A DNA stretch of 64,000 nt, taken from NCBI GenBank assembly GCA_009692155.1, contig SHZW01000007.1, positions 28,551 through 92,550 on the forward strand, written 5' to 3'. Shown in pieces: positions 18,001-25,200 of this stretch. The notes below the pieces were generated by a model. The model saw nothing but the letters and a program-made list of their open reading frames with translations. It did no database searches and was not told the DNA's origin. Position 1 is the stretch's first letter, and the number at the start of each line of letters is the position of its first letter. This stretch comes from Nitrospiraceae bacterium (GTDB taxonomy: Bacteria; Nitrospirota; Nitrospiria; Nitrospirales; Nitrospiraceae). A program made the position numbers and the translations under genes.

Positions 18001-18387
18001 ATTCCACTGGCCGGCGCGGTCACGCCGCAGGGTCATCTGCGGGCGTTCGATGCGCATGCGCTTGACGACGACCTTCATCTGCAGAAGAGGTGTGGAACGG
18101 AGGACGAGATCGAACCGCCTGGCTTTGAGGAACACCTGTGACGTGTCCGTATCGCGGATGACGACTTGCGAAAGCTCCAGGTGAGGGCGAGGAAACAACT
18201 CGAAAGTTGCTTCCCCTACTTCGATTTTCCGTCCGATGCCGGCTTCGACTTGCTGAATAATGATGGTTTTGAGGTGGTCCGGGTCAGAAAGAAGTGAAAA
18301 AAGAAGTATGAGCAGGCCGGCAACGACAACGAGTGCAAGGCCGTTTAGAAACGTCCTGGGGCGAACGGTCACTCTTCCATACCTCAC
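15010..18387 (-). CDS. Large AsmA-like protein
   Basis: 1125 residues. One N-terminal membrane helix (about 13-32) is followed by the AsmA N-terminal pattern (IIIQQVEAGIGRKIEVGEAT, FPRPHLELSQVVIRD) and long stretches of short beta strands typical of AsmA/TamB-like lipid-transfer proteins. A C-terminal AsmA-like domain (VKIAMAGSYDIPTDQLNMEA) precedes a Pro-rich tail. It probably spans the periplasm and affects outer-membrane lipid or protein assembly. It is about twice the length of E. coli AsmA. Confidence 0.85.
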   Translation of the reverse strand: MRYGRVTVRPRTFLNGLALVVVAGLLILLFSLLSDPDHLKTIIIQQVEAGIGRKIEVGEATFELFPRPHLELSQVVIRDTDTSQVFLKARRFDLVLRSTPLLQMKVVVKRMRIERPQMTLRRDRAGQWNFLAPGSGGGGGAEPDSAIGNPLGLVMLIEETALTEGIVTVIDEFRPDGLRTLELTDLDVAVMTQTRSLPMDIRIAGKIPAGPVTASLSLTGTVTRATSPPDAAQLPALQFQGALELLHIDLRQMMDFFGPRPIPDQVHGAANLQSQIRLVPGVSGYDMVLSDMKAAVENLSITGQASLSGIMTRQSTFALTVSATTVSLDELLSRFPAQWLPPHLQSLLTEREIKGSVEVVTATVTGSTAPTLHASVTGEFRIQQGHALLGRNKVPAKNLAGTVLLDPDRLRATDITGEYGPLQLTAGKLAIAFLDQGPSLDLDVSGTMPAADLVTTLAASIESQTVAKPLAQLRKIQGQTHVAFRLFGMLNQPNGLTFSEAEIALRNVSLKSPTLPEAVTGLTGRLVYSNTVLKFDRVSGNLGRAQFQLHGSVTIKKPAQFQGFSVWARAPADQILSLISSRAQDNTVVQGPLGIALSLAGPAAAPQMKGVIEFNDASVTIPSVLHKPAGQPAAIEFDAALSRDRTLTASRLDFIMPPVRMSGKGTVTFGTPVAFKGSLISGPIPLAGLPPGMILGNIDAGTLEISLDFRGKGAQWKTWALTGWVALTDGLLAGKKFETPLTDIYLRMQLLRNGADLKRLEFRIKGNFVRLAGMIRNWHTKPALDLKVESPELDLDLLIPKGERSPVRDMLEDLAAKGRLTASVAIMLGRYKQLTINDLSGRVNIGDEVLDINQIAGQVGEGTLNGRLVVRLPQRKPAEAEVKVQLTSVPYEKFIPLFDDKQRIVATGDLFLTATVQGNGRNPLGVANTLNGTVEYQIKNSRVMKGIVLPRILTILDIPNRLQGKLDLTGEGIPIDMHSATVTIRNGIATTDNLLIDSPVVKIAMAGSYDIPTDQLNMEAVVSPFGSYTKLLRSIPLFGMLFKGERQGFTTAFLDIRGSFADPRIESHPIKSLGAGLTGLAHLAADVLINTLKLPVEMISPSEEKPAPKPVPPAPTGSQPPAALP

Positions 18388-18587
18388 TTCGTGTGAGCCA
18401 GCGGCTCAGTAAAGCTTTATCGTATCTGGCGCCGACGGAGAAACCCCTCCAGTGGTCGTCGTATCGTCGCTGTGCGAAGGATTCCTGTATCGCACGTAGG
18501 CAGATACTGCATCTTACAAAAAGAATGCGGGGAAAGCTAGAAGGCGGGCGGTTGCAGCGTAATGTAAAGAGTTGATACAGTGGCGGC

Positions 18588-19109
18588 ATGACGATGCAGT
18601 TTCAAAAGAAAAATCCACGCGCGATCATCTCGACCGCGTTCGGAGACATCCACCTCAAGCTGTATGCCGAGGAAGCACCCCGGCATGTCGACAATTTTCT
18701 CAACCTCGCCAAGATGGGGTTTTACAACGGCACGACCTTTCACCGGGTCGTGCCTGGATTTCTCATTCAAGGCGGCGACCCGTTGAGCAGAAAGCCGGAC
18801 CGAAGCCTGCACGGCACCGGCGAGCCCGGCTATGCCATGTCTGCGGAGCCCAACGACCGTCCGCACAAGCGTGGCGCTTTGTCGATGGCGAAGATGCCGA
18901 AGGAAACCAATAGTACGCGCAATTTTGACGACAATGGCTCGCAGTTTTTTATCTGCGTGGCAGACAGTAGTGGCCTGGACCGTCGCTATACTGTTTTCGG
19001 CGAAGTGGTCCGAGGGTTGGACGTGGTGGATAAGATTGTCGCCGCGCCGCGTGACGAACGTGACAATCCCCTGGAGCCGATCTCGGTAACGGTGACAGTC
19101 AAGGAATAA
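18588..19109 (+). CDS. Peptidyl-prolyl cis-trans isomerase, cyclophilin type
   Basis: 173 residues with the cyclophilin core: FHRVVPGFLIQGGDP (catalytic Arg), GALSMAK, GSQFFIC (Gln-Phe-Phe) and the VFGEVVRGLDVVDKI ending. There is no signal peptide, so it should be cytoplasmic. It is the only plus-strand gene between long minus-strand stretches and converges on the MEMO-type gene. Confidence 0.94.
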   Translation: MTMQFQKKNPRAIISTAFGDIHLKLYAEEAPRHVDNFLNLAKMGFYNGTTFHRVVPGFLIQGGDPLSRKPDRSLHGTGEPGYAMSAEPNDRPHKRGALSMAKMPKETNSTRNFDDNGSQFFICVADSSGLDRRYTVFGEVVRGLDVVDKIVAAPRDERDNPLEPISVTVTVKE

Positions 19110-19110
19110 A

Positions 19111-19145
19111 GCTGGTAGCAAATAGCGAACAGCTAATAGCAAGAA
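19111..19145 (+). repeat. Degenerate heptamer tandem repeat (unit about GCTAATA)
   Basis: Five in-phase heptamers: GCTGGTA, GCAAATA, GCGAACA, GCTAATA, GCAAGAA. The unit recurs at 19163-19169 and overlaps the stop codon of the minus-strand gene. It lies between two convergent stop codons. No good inverted arm is visible here, unlike the other loci. Confidence 0.55.
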
Positions 19146-19163
19146 CTGGCAGATCGCCGCTCG

Positions 19164-20411
19164 CTAATAAAACGCCATACTCGCGTAGGTCACCGTCGAA
19201 TTAAATTGGTCCGTAATGCTACGGTCATAACGTAAGACCTGTCCCTTCCCGTCTCCAAGCAGTTTCAGCAACGTATAGATGGCGGCGAAGCCGGAGATGC
19301 GACGGACGTCCCCCTCCTTCACGATGAACTGGGTAAAGGCGTTCGCATTCATCTCCTCCACGTGTTTCAGCATGGTCAGATCCGTTTGCATGCAACGGTG
19401 GAACGAGAAGTCGGTGGGTGGCGACGAATCGCCGTAGCGCATGCCGAGATGGGCCAGTTCGGCGCTGGCTATGACGCAGGCCGGTCTCCCCGCTGCGGCT
19501 AGGGCATCCCGCAACGCTCCGAGAAATGTTTCGATCCGATCGCGCAGTTCGCGCATGTGAGGATCGAAGAACGTGGCAGGCGGGAACGCACATAGAACCG
19601 GCACAACGGTGATCGCTTTGGTGAGTCCTGAGGCAAACTGAAGAAACGGCAGCTGAAACTCAATGGAATGTTCGTTCCGGTGGGCCAGTTCTTCGTCAAG
19701 ACAGAAGCCGGCGGTAGTTTTGAGCCGGTCGAGAATTGCAGGGTCGGTTTTGACGACGCCAAGCGGCGTCTCGAAATCCTTCCCGGTCACGGCATAGCCG
19801 TTCTGTAGCCCGGCGTGGCAGGTGCCGAGGACGACAAACAGATCGGGCGCCTGCGCGTCCTGCAGCTCCTTATAGGCCCAGGCATAGATCGGCCCCGCGT
19901 GCTTGATCTCATAGTGGGGGGCGACGAGCCCCTTGATGGGCTGTCCCTTATGTTCGGATTCTTTCCGATCCGGTCCTTCTTTTGAAGAAAAGCACCCCTT
20001 GAGTTGAGTCATCAACTTCTCGGGGTCCGCCTCGTAGCTCTTTCCGGCAAAGACGGCCGTGCGGATCGGTGCCGCCCGGTAGGCGGCCAGAGCGGCGTGG
20101 CGCGCCGCATCCACGCGCTCCCCTTCCAGAAACAGTTTGTCGTTCAGATCGTCGACTAGGCGCTGCAGGCGGTCCGGCACGAGAAACTCGCCGAACTTCC
20201 TGAGATACTCGCCGGAGATTTGCTCCAGTGTGTGCTCGCCGTCGAAAAACTGAAGCAGAAAAAAGTAGCTCAACGGCACGATCAGCTTCTCCGTACTCAA
20301 CCCGCTGGGGTCCCACAGGAGGACGTATTGGTCGTCGCCTTCCTTTAATGGAGAGAATTGGAGATTCCGGAGAAGCTGACATGGCCGTGCGTGTTGGATG
20401 GATTCGGTCAT
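19164..20411 (-). CDS. MEMO-family protein (AmmeMemoRadiSam protein B-like) with N-terminal extension
   Basis: 415 residues. From about residue 130 on it matches the MEMO fold: VAPHYEIKHAGPIYAWAYKEL, VVLGTCHAG, NEHSIEFQLPFLQF and SAELAHLGMRYGD, which hold the His and other residues of the putative dioxygenase-like site. The first 130 residues (PLKEGDDQYVLLWDPSGL and so on) are an extra helical domain. The ATG at 20411 overlaps the upstream membrane-protein stop (ATGA). MEMO proteins in bacteria usually accompany AMMECR1 and a radical SAM protein; neither is present, and here it is the last gene of a membrane-protein cluster. The substrate is unknown. Confidence 0.82.
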   Translation of the reverse strand: MTESIQHARPCQLLRNLQFSPLKEGDDQYVLLWDPSGLSTEKLIVPLSYFFLLQFFDGEHTLEQISGEYLRKFGEFLVPDRLQRLVDDLNDKLFLEGERVDAARHAALAAYRAAPIRTAVFAGKSYEADPEKLMTQLKGCFSSKEGPDRKESEHKGQPIKGLVAPHYEIKHAGPIYAWAYKELQDAQAPDLFVVLGTCHAGLQNGYAVTGKDFETPLGVVKTDPAILDRLKTTAGFCLDEELAHRNEHSIEFQLPFLQFASGLTKAITVVPVLCAFPPATFFDPHMRELRDRIETFLGALRDALAAAGRPACVIASAELAHLGMRYGDSSPPTDFSFHRCMQTDLTMLKHVEEMNANAFTQFIVKEGDVRRISGFAAIYTLLKLLGDGKGQVLRYDRSITDQFNSTVTYASMAFY

Positions 20412-21157
20412 TGTGGAGGTTCCGTTCCCTTTCGGCGCGCGTGGAAAACGATCAGCGTGGCGATCGTGATCGCCAGCAGCCACCACGTCGCCCGCCCATA
20501 TTGCGGCTGGGCATATTCGATCAGGTCAGTGAGTCGTCCGATCAGCAGGGACATGCGCGCCATGACGGTGTAACCGAAGGCGGCGCCGAACGCGATCATC
20601 AGGAAGATGATACCGGTTCGCGCGACGGCTTTTCCAGGCCCGGTATGTTCGACCGAGAAGAAGAAATAGAACAGGACGGAGACGACGCCGATCAGAAGCA
20701 CAATGGCGTTCAGGTTGCTGGCCGGGTTGAGCAGGCTATAGGTGAACGTCGTGCTCCCGTCCGTTGCCAGAAATGCCAGAGGGCGAACGGTATCTTCGAT
20801 TTGCTTGAGAATATAGGAGGAAATCACCCGCGGGATAGCCAGGCCTGACCCGACACCGACGACGAAGGCAAATGCGATGCGGGACATCCAGGCGGCTTTC
20901 GGAACATAGCGCGTCAGCATCAAGGCGCCGATGGCAAGCGGGATCAGCAGCCACCAGTCTCCCTGCTTGACCATGGGCTCGTAGATCAGGCGGATGACCA
21001 CGGTGTCGTAGGTTTTGACGATCGCATAGCCGACGGAGATGCCGACGTAGAGGTGCTCGGCCAGCTTGAAGAGCGGGTTGTCCTGATAGAGGAATGTCAG
21101 GATGAACAGGGTTAATCCCGTTGCCACCCATGCGCCAAGAATGACTTCGAATGACAT
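20408..21157 (-). CDS. Polytopic membrane protein of the MutL/KOW/MEMO cluster
   Basis: 249 residues with about seven hydrophobic segments: near 5-23, 35-50, 70-85, 92-110, 155-170, 180-200 and 225-240. It has no cofactor or transport motif I can identify. The start is six bases from the upstream gene and the stop overlaps the MEMO-type gene, so it is part of the same operon. A role as an integral component of a complex with its neighbours is inferred from gene order only. Confidence 0.72.
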   Translation of the reverse strand: MSFEVILGAWVATGLTLFILTFLYQDNPLFKLAEHLYVGISVGYAIVKTYDTVVIRLIYEPMVKQGDWWLLIPLAIGALMLTRYVPKAAWMSRIAFAFVVGVGSGLAIPRVISSYILKQIEDTVRPLAFLATDGSTTFTYSLLNPASNLNAIVLLIGVVSVLFYFFFSVEHTGPGKAVARTGIIFLMIAFGAAFGYTVMARMSLLIGRLTDLIEYAQPQYGRATWWLLAITIATLIVFHARRKGTEPPQ

Positions 21158-21162
21158 GCGCC

Positions 21163-22017
21163 CTAACTCCGACTCTGCTTAGCCCGGTTCTTCGATGTCC
21201 GGGTCAGAAGATAGAACACATTGCACAAGATCACCAGCAGGATGATGGCAAAATGCGTCGCCGACTGCGCATCCATGCCGGCAACGGCGTTGCCATTCCT
21301 GCCGATCAAAACTTCATATTCAGCAGCGCCGCGCAATCCCCCGATCAGGCCGTTGATCTGTCCGCTGCGCAGCAGCGGGTACAGGCCGGGTGCGATCACG
21401 CCCGTACAGCCACCGCCCAGCTCGAATTTATATTTGTCCTTGCCGAAGACGTACCAGGTTTCGATCCCGGTGCTGCCCGCGGCCAGACTGATGACGTAGT
21501 TGACATCCCGCAGGCTCTGCACGCCCTTGAGGACCGGCATTTCCGCCGTCGGCTGATTGTTGTAATCAGTGGGGAAGGCTTTGTAGAGATCCTGCCCCAT
21601 ATTGATGATGACCGAGCTGGCGCCCGGGCTCCAGCCAAGGAACACATAGTCTTTTCCGGATACCTTCCCCTCCTCGCGGGCGACGCGTGAGACGACTTCG
21701 CTGGCCATGCCGGTGCCGGGCAGCCAGAGCGTCATGCCGATCACGCGCAGGTTTTTCTTGAATGCATGATGCAACAAGGCGACGGCTTGCGGGTACAGTT
21801 CGGGTTTGGAGGCCGGATCGAAGTCCAGCGACAGCAGGAAGACCGAGCCTTCCGGAAGCGATTCGATATAGTCATAGACGCTTTTGACCTCGGGCGAGAC
21901 TTTGATGGCGAGGCCGACCGGATACAGCAAGGGAATCAAGGTGCAGAGGCCGATCATAAAAAAAATGATCCGGCGATCGATGTGCAGCATGCGTTCGGCG
22001 AAACTCACGGGATTCAT
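21163..22017 (-). CDS. Membrane-anchored protein with extracytoplasmic or soluble central domain
   Basis: 284 residues: one membrane helix near the N-terminus (about 18-38), a soluble alpha/beta domain (VFLLSLDFDPASKPELYPQA, then LLHHAFKKNLRVIGMTLW, GSTGIETWYVFG, GLYPLLRSGQINGLIGGLRG) and a C-terminal helix (about 255-273). The ATG at 22017 shares one base with the upstream stop (TAATG); a longer frame reaching 22548 only shadows the neighbour. I do not recognise a named function. Confidence 0.75.
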   Translation of the reverse strand: MNPVSFAERMLHIDRRIIFFMIGLCTLIPLLYPVGLAIKVSPEVKSVYDYIESLPEGSVFLLSLDFDPASKPELYPQAVALLHHAFKKNLRVIGMTLWLPGTGMASEVVSRVAREEGKVSGKDYVFLGWSPGASSVIINMGQDLYKAFPTDYNNQPTAEMPVLKGVQSLRDVNYVISLAAGSTGIETWYVFGKDKYKFELGGGCTGVIAPGLYPLLRSGQINGLIGGLRGAAEYEVLIGRNGNAVAGMDAQSATHFAIILLVILCNVFYLLTRTSKNRAKQSRS

Positions 22018-22667
22018 TATTCCTTCCCGCCGCCAAGATATGCCCGTTCGACACCAAAAATAATCTTCAGGGACAGGGCCACGGCGCCCAAACTGACGCC
22101 GATTAAAATAGCCCGCCGCACGGAGGCATTCAGGACGTTGAGAATCCATTGCGTGATATCGCCGCTGATCGGGATCAGATGCTCGCCGAGCGGTACACGG
22201 CCCATCATGACAATGATGGCAGCGATCAGCAGGACCGCCGCCTCCCGGCTTCTGGCTCTGAATGAACGGTACGCGGCCGAGGCGATGAAGAAGGCCAGAA
22301 TGGCGAACATCGTTCCCTGCAGCGGCACCATCATGAATGTATAAATCCACCCGAAGGCCGTCGTGACGCCATCCGTCGTTTCCTTCCCGCCATGCCACAG
22401 GCCGATCACAATCGTGCCGATCATGCCGGCGTAGAGCACGAAGCTGTAACCCCAGCCCGGCTCCTTCCGCCTGATCTTGACGGCGTGGATATGAAAGAGG
22501 CTGGTCACGCCCAGGATCAGGGCAAATCCGCCGATAATCTGCAGCCACTTGGAGACCGAGGTGAGCATCAGTTCGGAAGACGGATGCGGAATGTAGTACT
22601 GCGCGGCAAACAGCAGGCCGGTGACGAGCGTAATCAGAAGCGGAAGCTGTCGCCGCAGAAAGGTCAT
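22017..22667 (-). CDS. Polytopic membrane protein of the MutL/KOW/MEMO cluster
   Basis: 216 residues with six hydrophobic segments (about 9-22, 42-58, 80-92, 108-130, 144-158, 185-203). The start is ATG 22667, overlapping the upstream stop (ATGA); a TTG two codons earlier is less likely. There are no catalytic motifs. It is translationally coupled to both neighbours. Confidence 0.75.
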   Translation of the reverse strand: MTFLRRQLPLLITLVTGLLFAAQYYIPHPSSELMLTSVSKWLQIIGGFALILGVTSLFHIHAVKIRRKEPGWGYSFVLYAGMIGTIVIGLWHGGKETTDGVTTAFGWIYTFMMVPLQGTMFAILAFFIASAAYRSFRARSREAAVLLIAAIIVMMGRVPLGEHLIPISGDITQWILNVLNASVRRAILIGVSLGAVALSLKIIFGVERAYLGGGKE

Positions 22668-23941
22668 TTCCAATCCTTCACGAGGTCGAGCACGAGCGAC
22701 ACATCCGCATGAAACAGAACGGCGGCCGTGGCGAGGGCGGTTCCGAGTCCCAGGGCGACCAGGATGCAGGCCTTGCCGATATCCTGCCCGCGCAGCGTGC
22801 CGAGCTGAACCGGCTCACGCGACAGATAGGCGCTGGCTGCATAGAGCTCTTCGCCGATCAGCGTGTAATCGCAAGTGGTGACAAAAAAAGGCATCTGGTG
22901 GTCGGAGTCCGTACCGGCAATCTGAATGGCACCCGTGCTGGCGCCGGTTTCTGTCAGGAGCAGGGATTCGGCAAAGTAGGAGCCCATGAAGAAGTTGGCA
23001 GCCGGCTGCTTTCTCAGCATGATGCCGTCCACGGCCGCGGTGTAACTGAATTGGTCGGTCGTGATGAAGAAGTTGGAATCATCCTTGAAGGCATCCGGTT
23101 TGCCCGCCTCGAGATAGGACTGCTTGGTGATTTCCTGGCAGACAGCCATGACGATGGGGTCCCGGTGGGGCACCATCAGTTCGGTCTCATAGGAAGCGAC
23201 TCGTTTGGCAACCCGTCCGAGAATCACGGCAGCGGCAACCGTTGACGGCTCGCTCATGTCCCCGGCACCGGTAAGATAAAGAATGGGTTTCCCAAGTTCG
23301 GTCGCGCGGCCGATGGCTTCATCCACCGCATCGAGGCCGGGAATGCGGCGCAGGAAAATTTCCTTTCGCCTGGCAGCCTGGATCGAGCCGAGCACGATAA
23401 ACCCAAAGATCACGACGATGGCCAGGTTGTTGGCCTGGTTCCAGTTGAACCAATTGGGTTCGGGCGTCGCCTGCACCGGCGTTGCAGGCGCCCGCTGCTC
23501 CCCTGCAACAGCTGCGACAGTCACGGCATAGGACGTGCCGTCTTTGAGCTCAATCCCCTTGCCTGACTTGATCGTAAATTGATGCGCGTCGTTCGGGGCC
23601 GGCCTGGTCCACCAGGGTGCCTTGGAATCGTGGACGTAATGCGTGTCGGATGCAAATTCCGCAATGACTTTCGGCTCACCGGCATTCGGTTCATGGAGCA
23701 GGATTTGATATCGAAGGTCTTTGCCCTCTCCGTTCGTTTTGTCCCATATCACGGTGAGACTTCCGCCGCCGTCGTTTGGAGTGTCGAAAGCATGAACATG
23801 CGGCGGCGGTGTCAGCGGGGTCTGCGCTTGAACGGACAACGGAGTGAGCAGCAGCAGTACAAACAGTGCTGAGTACTGAGTGCTGAGTCCTGAGTGGTAC
23901 AGAAAGGGTCTGACCGACCAATGACGTGTTCCGTCATTCAT
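22664..23941 (-). CDS. Membrane protein with fibronectin-III-like domain, DUF6754-like
   Basis: 425 residues from ATG 23941. An N-terminal hydrophobic segment (LFVLLLLTPLSVQA) is a signal peptide or anchor; a fibronectin-III-like domain follows (GGSLTVIWDKTNGEGKDLRY; YAVTVAAVAGE), then a helix at about residue 175-190, a soluble domain (AVDEAIGRATELGKPILYLT, GAGDMSEPSTVAAAVILGRV) and a final helix. The soluble part resembles, from memory, a conserved unknown domain (DUF6754) found next to MutL-like genes in other phyla. The first 30 or so codons are read from a heptamer repeat, so the true start is uncertain (23986 is the alternative). Confidence 0.72.
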   Translation of the reverse strand: MNDGTRHWSVRPFLYHSGLSTQYSALFVLLLLTPLSVQAQTPLTPPPHVHAFDTPNDGGGSLTVIWDKTNGEGKDLRYQILLHEPNAGEPKVIAEFASDTHYVHDSKAPWWTRPAPNDAHQFTIKSGKGIELKDGTSYAVTVAAVAGEQRAPATPVQATPEPNWFNWNQANNLAIVVIFGFIVLGSIQAARRKEIFLRRIPGLDAVDEAIGRATELGKPILYLTGAGDMSEPSTVAAAVILGRVAKRVASYETELMVPHRDPIVMAVCQEITKQSYLEAGKPDAFKDDSNFFITTDQFSYTAAVDGIMLRKQPAANFFMGSYFAESLLLTETGASTGAIQIAGTDSDHQMPFFVTTCDYTLIGEELYAASAYLSREPVQLGTLRGQDIGKACILVALGLGTALATAAVLFHADVSLVLDLVKDWK

Positions 23942-23987
23942 CGCTCCGCTCTCAGCACTCAGCACTTTTCGCTCAGCACTCATCATT
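23866..23987. repeat. Heptamer foldback repeat (unit about GTGCTGA)
   Basis: Left arm 23866-23900 in phase: GTGCTGA, GTACTGA, GTGCTGA, GTCCTGA, GTGGTAC. Right arm 23953-23987 in phase on the other strand: TCAGCAC, TCAGCAC, TTTTCGC, TCAGCAC, TCATCAT. The arms are complementary and separated by about 52 bases. The element overlaps the start of the DUF6754-like gene, whose N-terminal residues (HSG, LSTQYSA) come from the left arm, and reaches the stop of the KOW gene at 23983. Confidence 0.8.
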
Positions 23988-25110
23988 GCCCTTCGATGAG
24001 CTCTACGTTCGCCCGTGGGATGACGGCACGAGTCTTATCCGGGAAACCGACTTCGAGCACGCGGACATGGCTCTCGGTTTCGATCTGCCGCAGGTCCGCC
24101 GGGAGCGCCGCCACCTGGCCGATGCGGCCGAATAATGGATCGCGGATGATGCGGACCTGATCGCCCACCCGGATGCCGCCCCGTTCGGCGACGCCCGTGT
24201 CCTGGATGGCGCGGGTCCCGTCCACCGTGATGATGATCTCCGGCCGGATCACGCCGGCCCTGATCTGCGTCGCACCTGAGACCGATGCCTTCTGTCCCTG
24301 GTGTTTTGACAGGAGCGCAAACGTTTTGGCTGCCATTGGGATCGTCCCGAACCCTTCAGTCAGGATGATGGTGATGCCGATCTTTTCCGTGCCCGTGATG
24401 GCCACGCCCAGATCGTAGCCGAGCAGGGCCCGCAGGTCCTTGTCGTGGATTCCGCCGACGATCAATGCCGCCACGCCGATTTCCCGGGCACGCGCCAGCG
24501 TGTCGGCGCCGAGAAACGAGCCGCCCACGACAATCTTTCCCTTCATGCCCGTGGTCAGCCGATCGGCTGCGAGTGTTTCGTCCGGCGATGCGGCCGCCAT
24601 CTGTATCTCGCCCCAGGTTTCCCCCCCGACCCCGAAGATGCCTTGCACGAGCGTGCAGGACGTCTCGATGGTGATGCCTTGCTGGGGGTGCACCTCCACG
24701 GCCGTTCCGTCAATATATGCGAGCAACTCCAGGCGACGCGGCGGCTCGCGCAGCAGCACCTGCCCTGTGATGGCGGATACGGTCTCGACCGTGCCCTGGA
24801 TGGGTGAGCGGACGGCTGTTTTGAGAAATTGGATGAACGGTTTGTTTTCCGCGATCACGTCATCCTTCCGAACCGGCTCCCCTTCCTTCGTGATCAGATA
24901 GTCGTGGATTTCGTCCGGTGCAATACCCAGGAGATTGGCCACATTGATGGAATGGACCTTGCCGGGCAGTTCCGCCTGGGCGACGACGGAATCAGCCTTG
25001 AGCAGGTCTCCCTGTTTGACCATCACGGTTCCGGGAATCGGCAGCAGGCGTCGTTTCCGAACAGTCGTGCGTTCGGTGACCGTCAGCCCTGGTGTGTACG
25101 CGTGTCCCAT
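23983..25110 (-). CDS. KOW-domain protein of unknown function
   Basis: 375 residues, soluble. An N-terminal beta-rich part (RKRRLLPIPGTVMVKQGDLL, AELPGKVHSINVANLLGI, PIQGTVETVSAITGQV) resembles lipoyl or sandwich-hybrid folds; a middle alpha/beta region holds MKGKIVVGGSFLGADTL and ALIVGGIHDKDLRALLGYDL; the C-terminus is a KOW/SH3-like barrel (RVGDQVRIIRDPLFGRIGQV). It is followed by the DUF6754-like gene and preceded by the MutL-like ATPase gene, with which it probably works. No enzymatic motif is evident. Confidence 0.75.
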   Translation of the reverse strand: MGHAYTPGLTVTERTTVRKRRLLPIPGTVMVKQGDLLKADSVVAQAELPGKVHSINVANLLGIAPDEIHDYLITKEGEPVRKDDVIAENKPFIQFLKTAVRSPIQGTVETVSAITGQVLLREPPRRLELLAYIDGTAVEVHPQQGITIETSCTLVQGIFGVGGETWGEIQMAAASPDETLAADRLTTGMKGKIVVGGSFLGADTLARAREIGVAALIVGGIHDKDLRALLGYDLGVAITGTEKIGITIILTEGFGTIPMAAKTFALLSKHQGQKASVSGATQIRAGVIRPEIIITVDGTRAIQDTGVAERGGIRVGDQVRIIRDPLFGRIGQVAALPADLRQIETESHVRVLEVGFPDKTRAVIPRANVELIEGQ

Positions 25111-25121
25111 AAATAAAACTT

Positions 25122-25200
25122 AGGCTATAGGCGATGGGCTAGAGGCTATAGGTAAGATTCCTCGTCCCGCCCATGGCCTATCGCCCATTGCCCATAGCCT
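25122..25200. repeat. Heptamer foldback repeat (unit about AGGCTAT / GCCCATA)
   Basis: Left arm 25122-25156: AGGCTAT, AGGCGAT, GGGCTAG, AGGCTAT, AGGTAAG. Right arm 25169-25196: GCCCATG, GCCTATC, GCCCATT, GCCCATA. The arms are largely complementary around a 12-base spacer. The right arm contains the TAG stop (25180-25178) and the last codons of the MutL-like gene. Confidence 0.8.

Noticed and set aside
23866..25200. Possible CRISPR-like arrays
   Set aside because: Units are seven bases, without spacers of constant length, and no cas gene is present.
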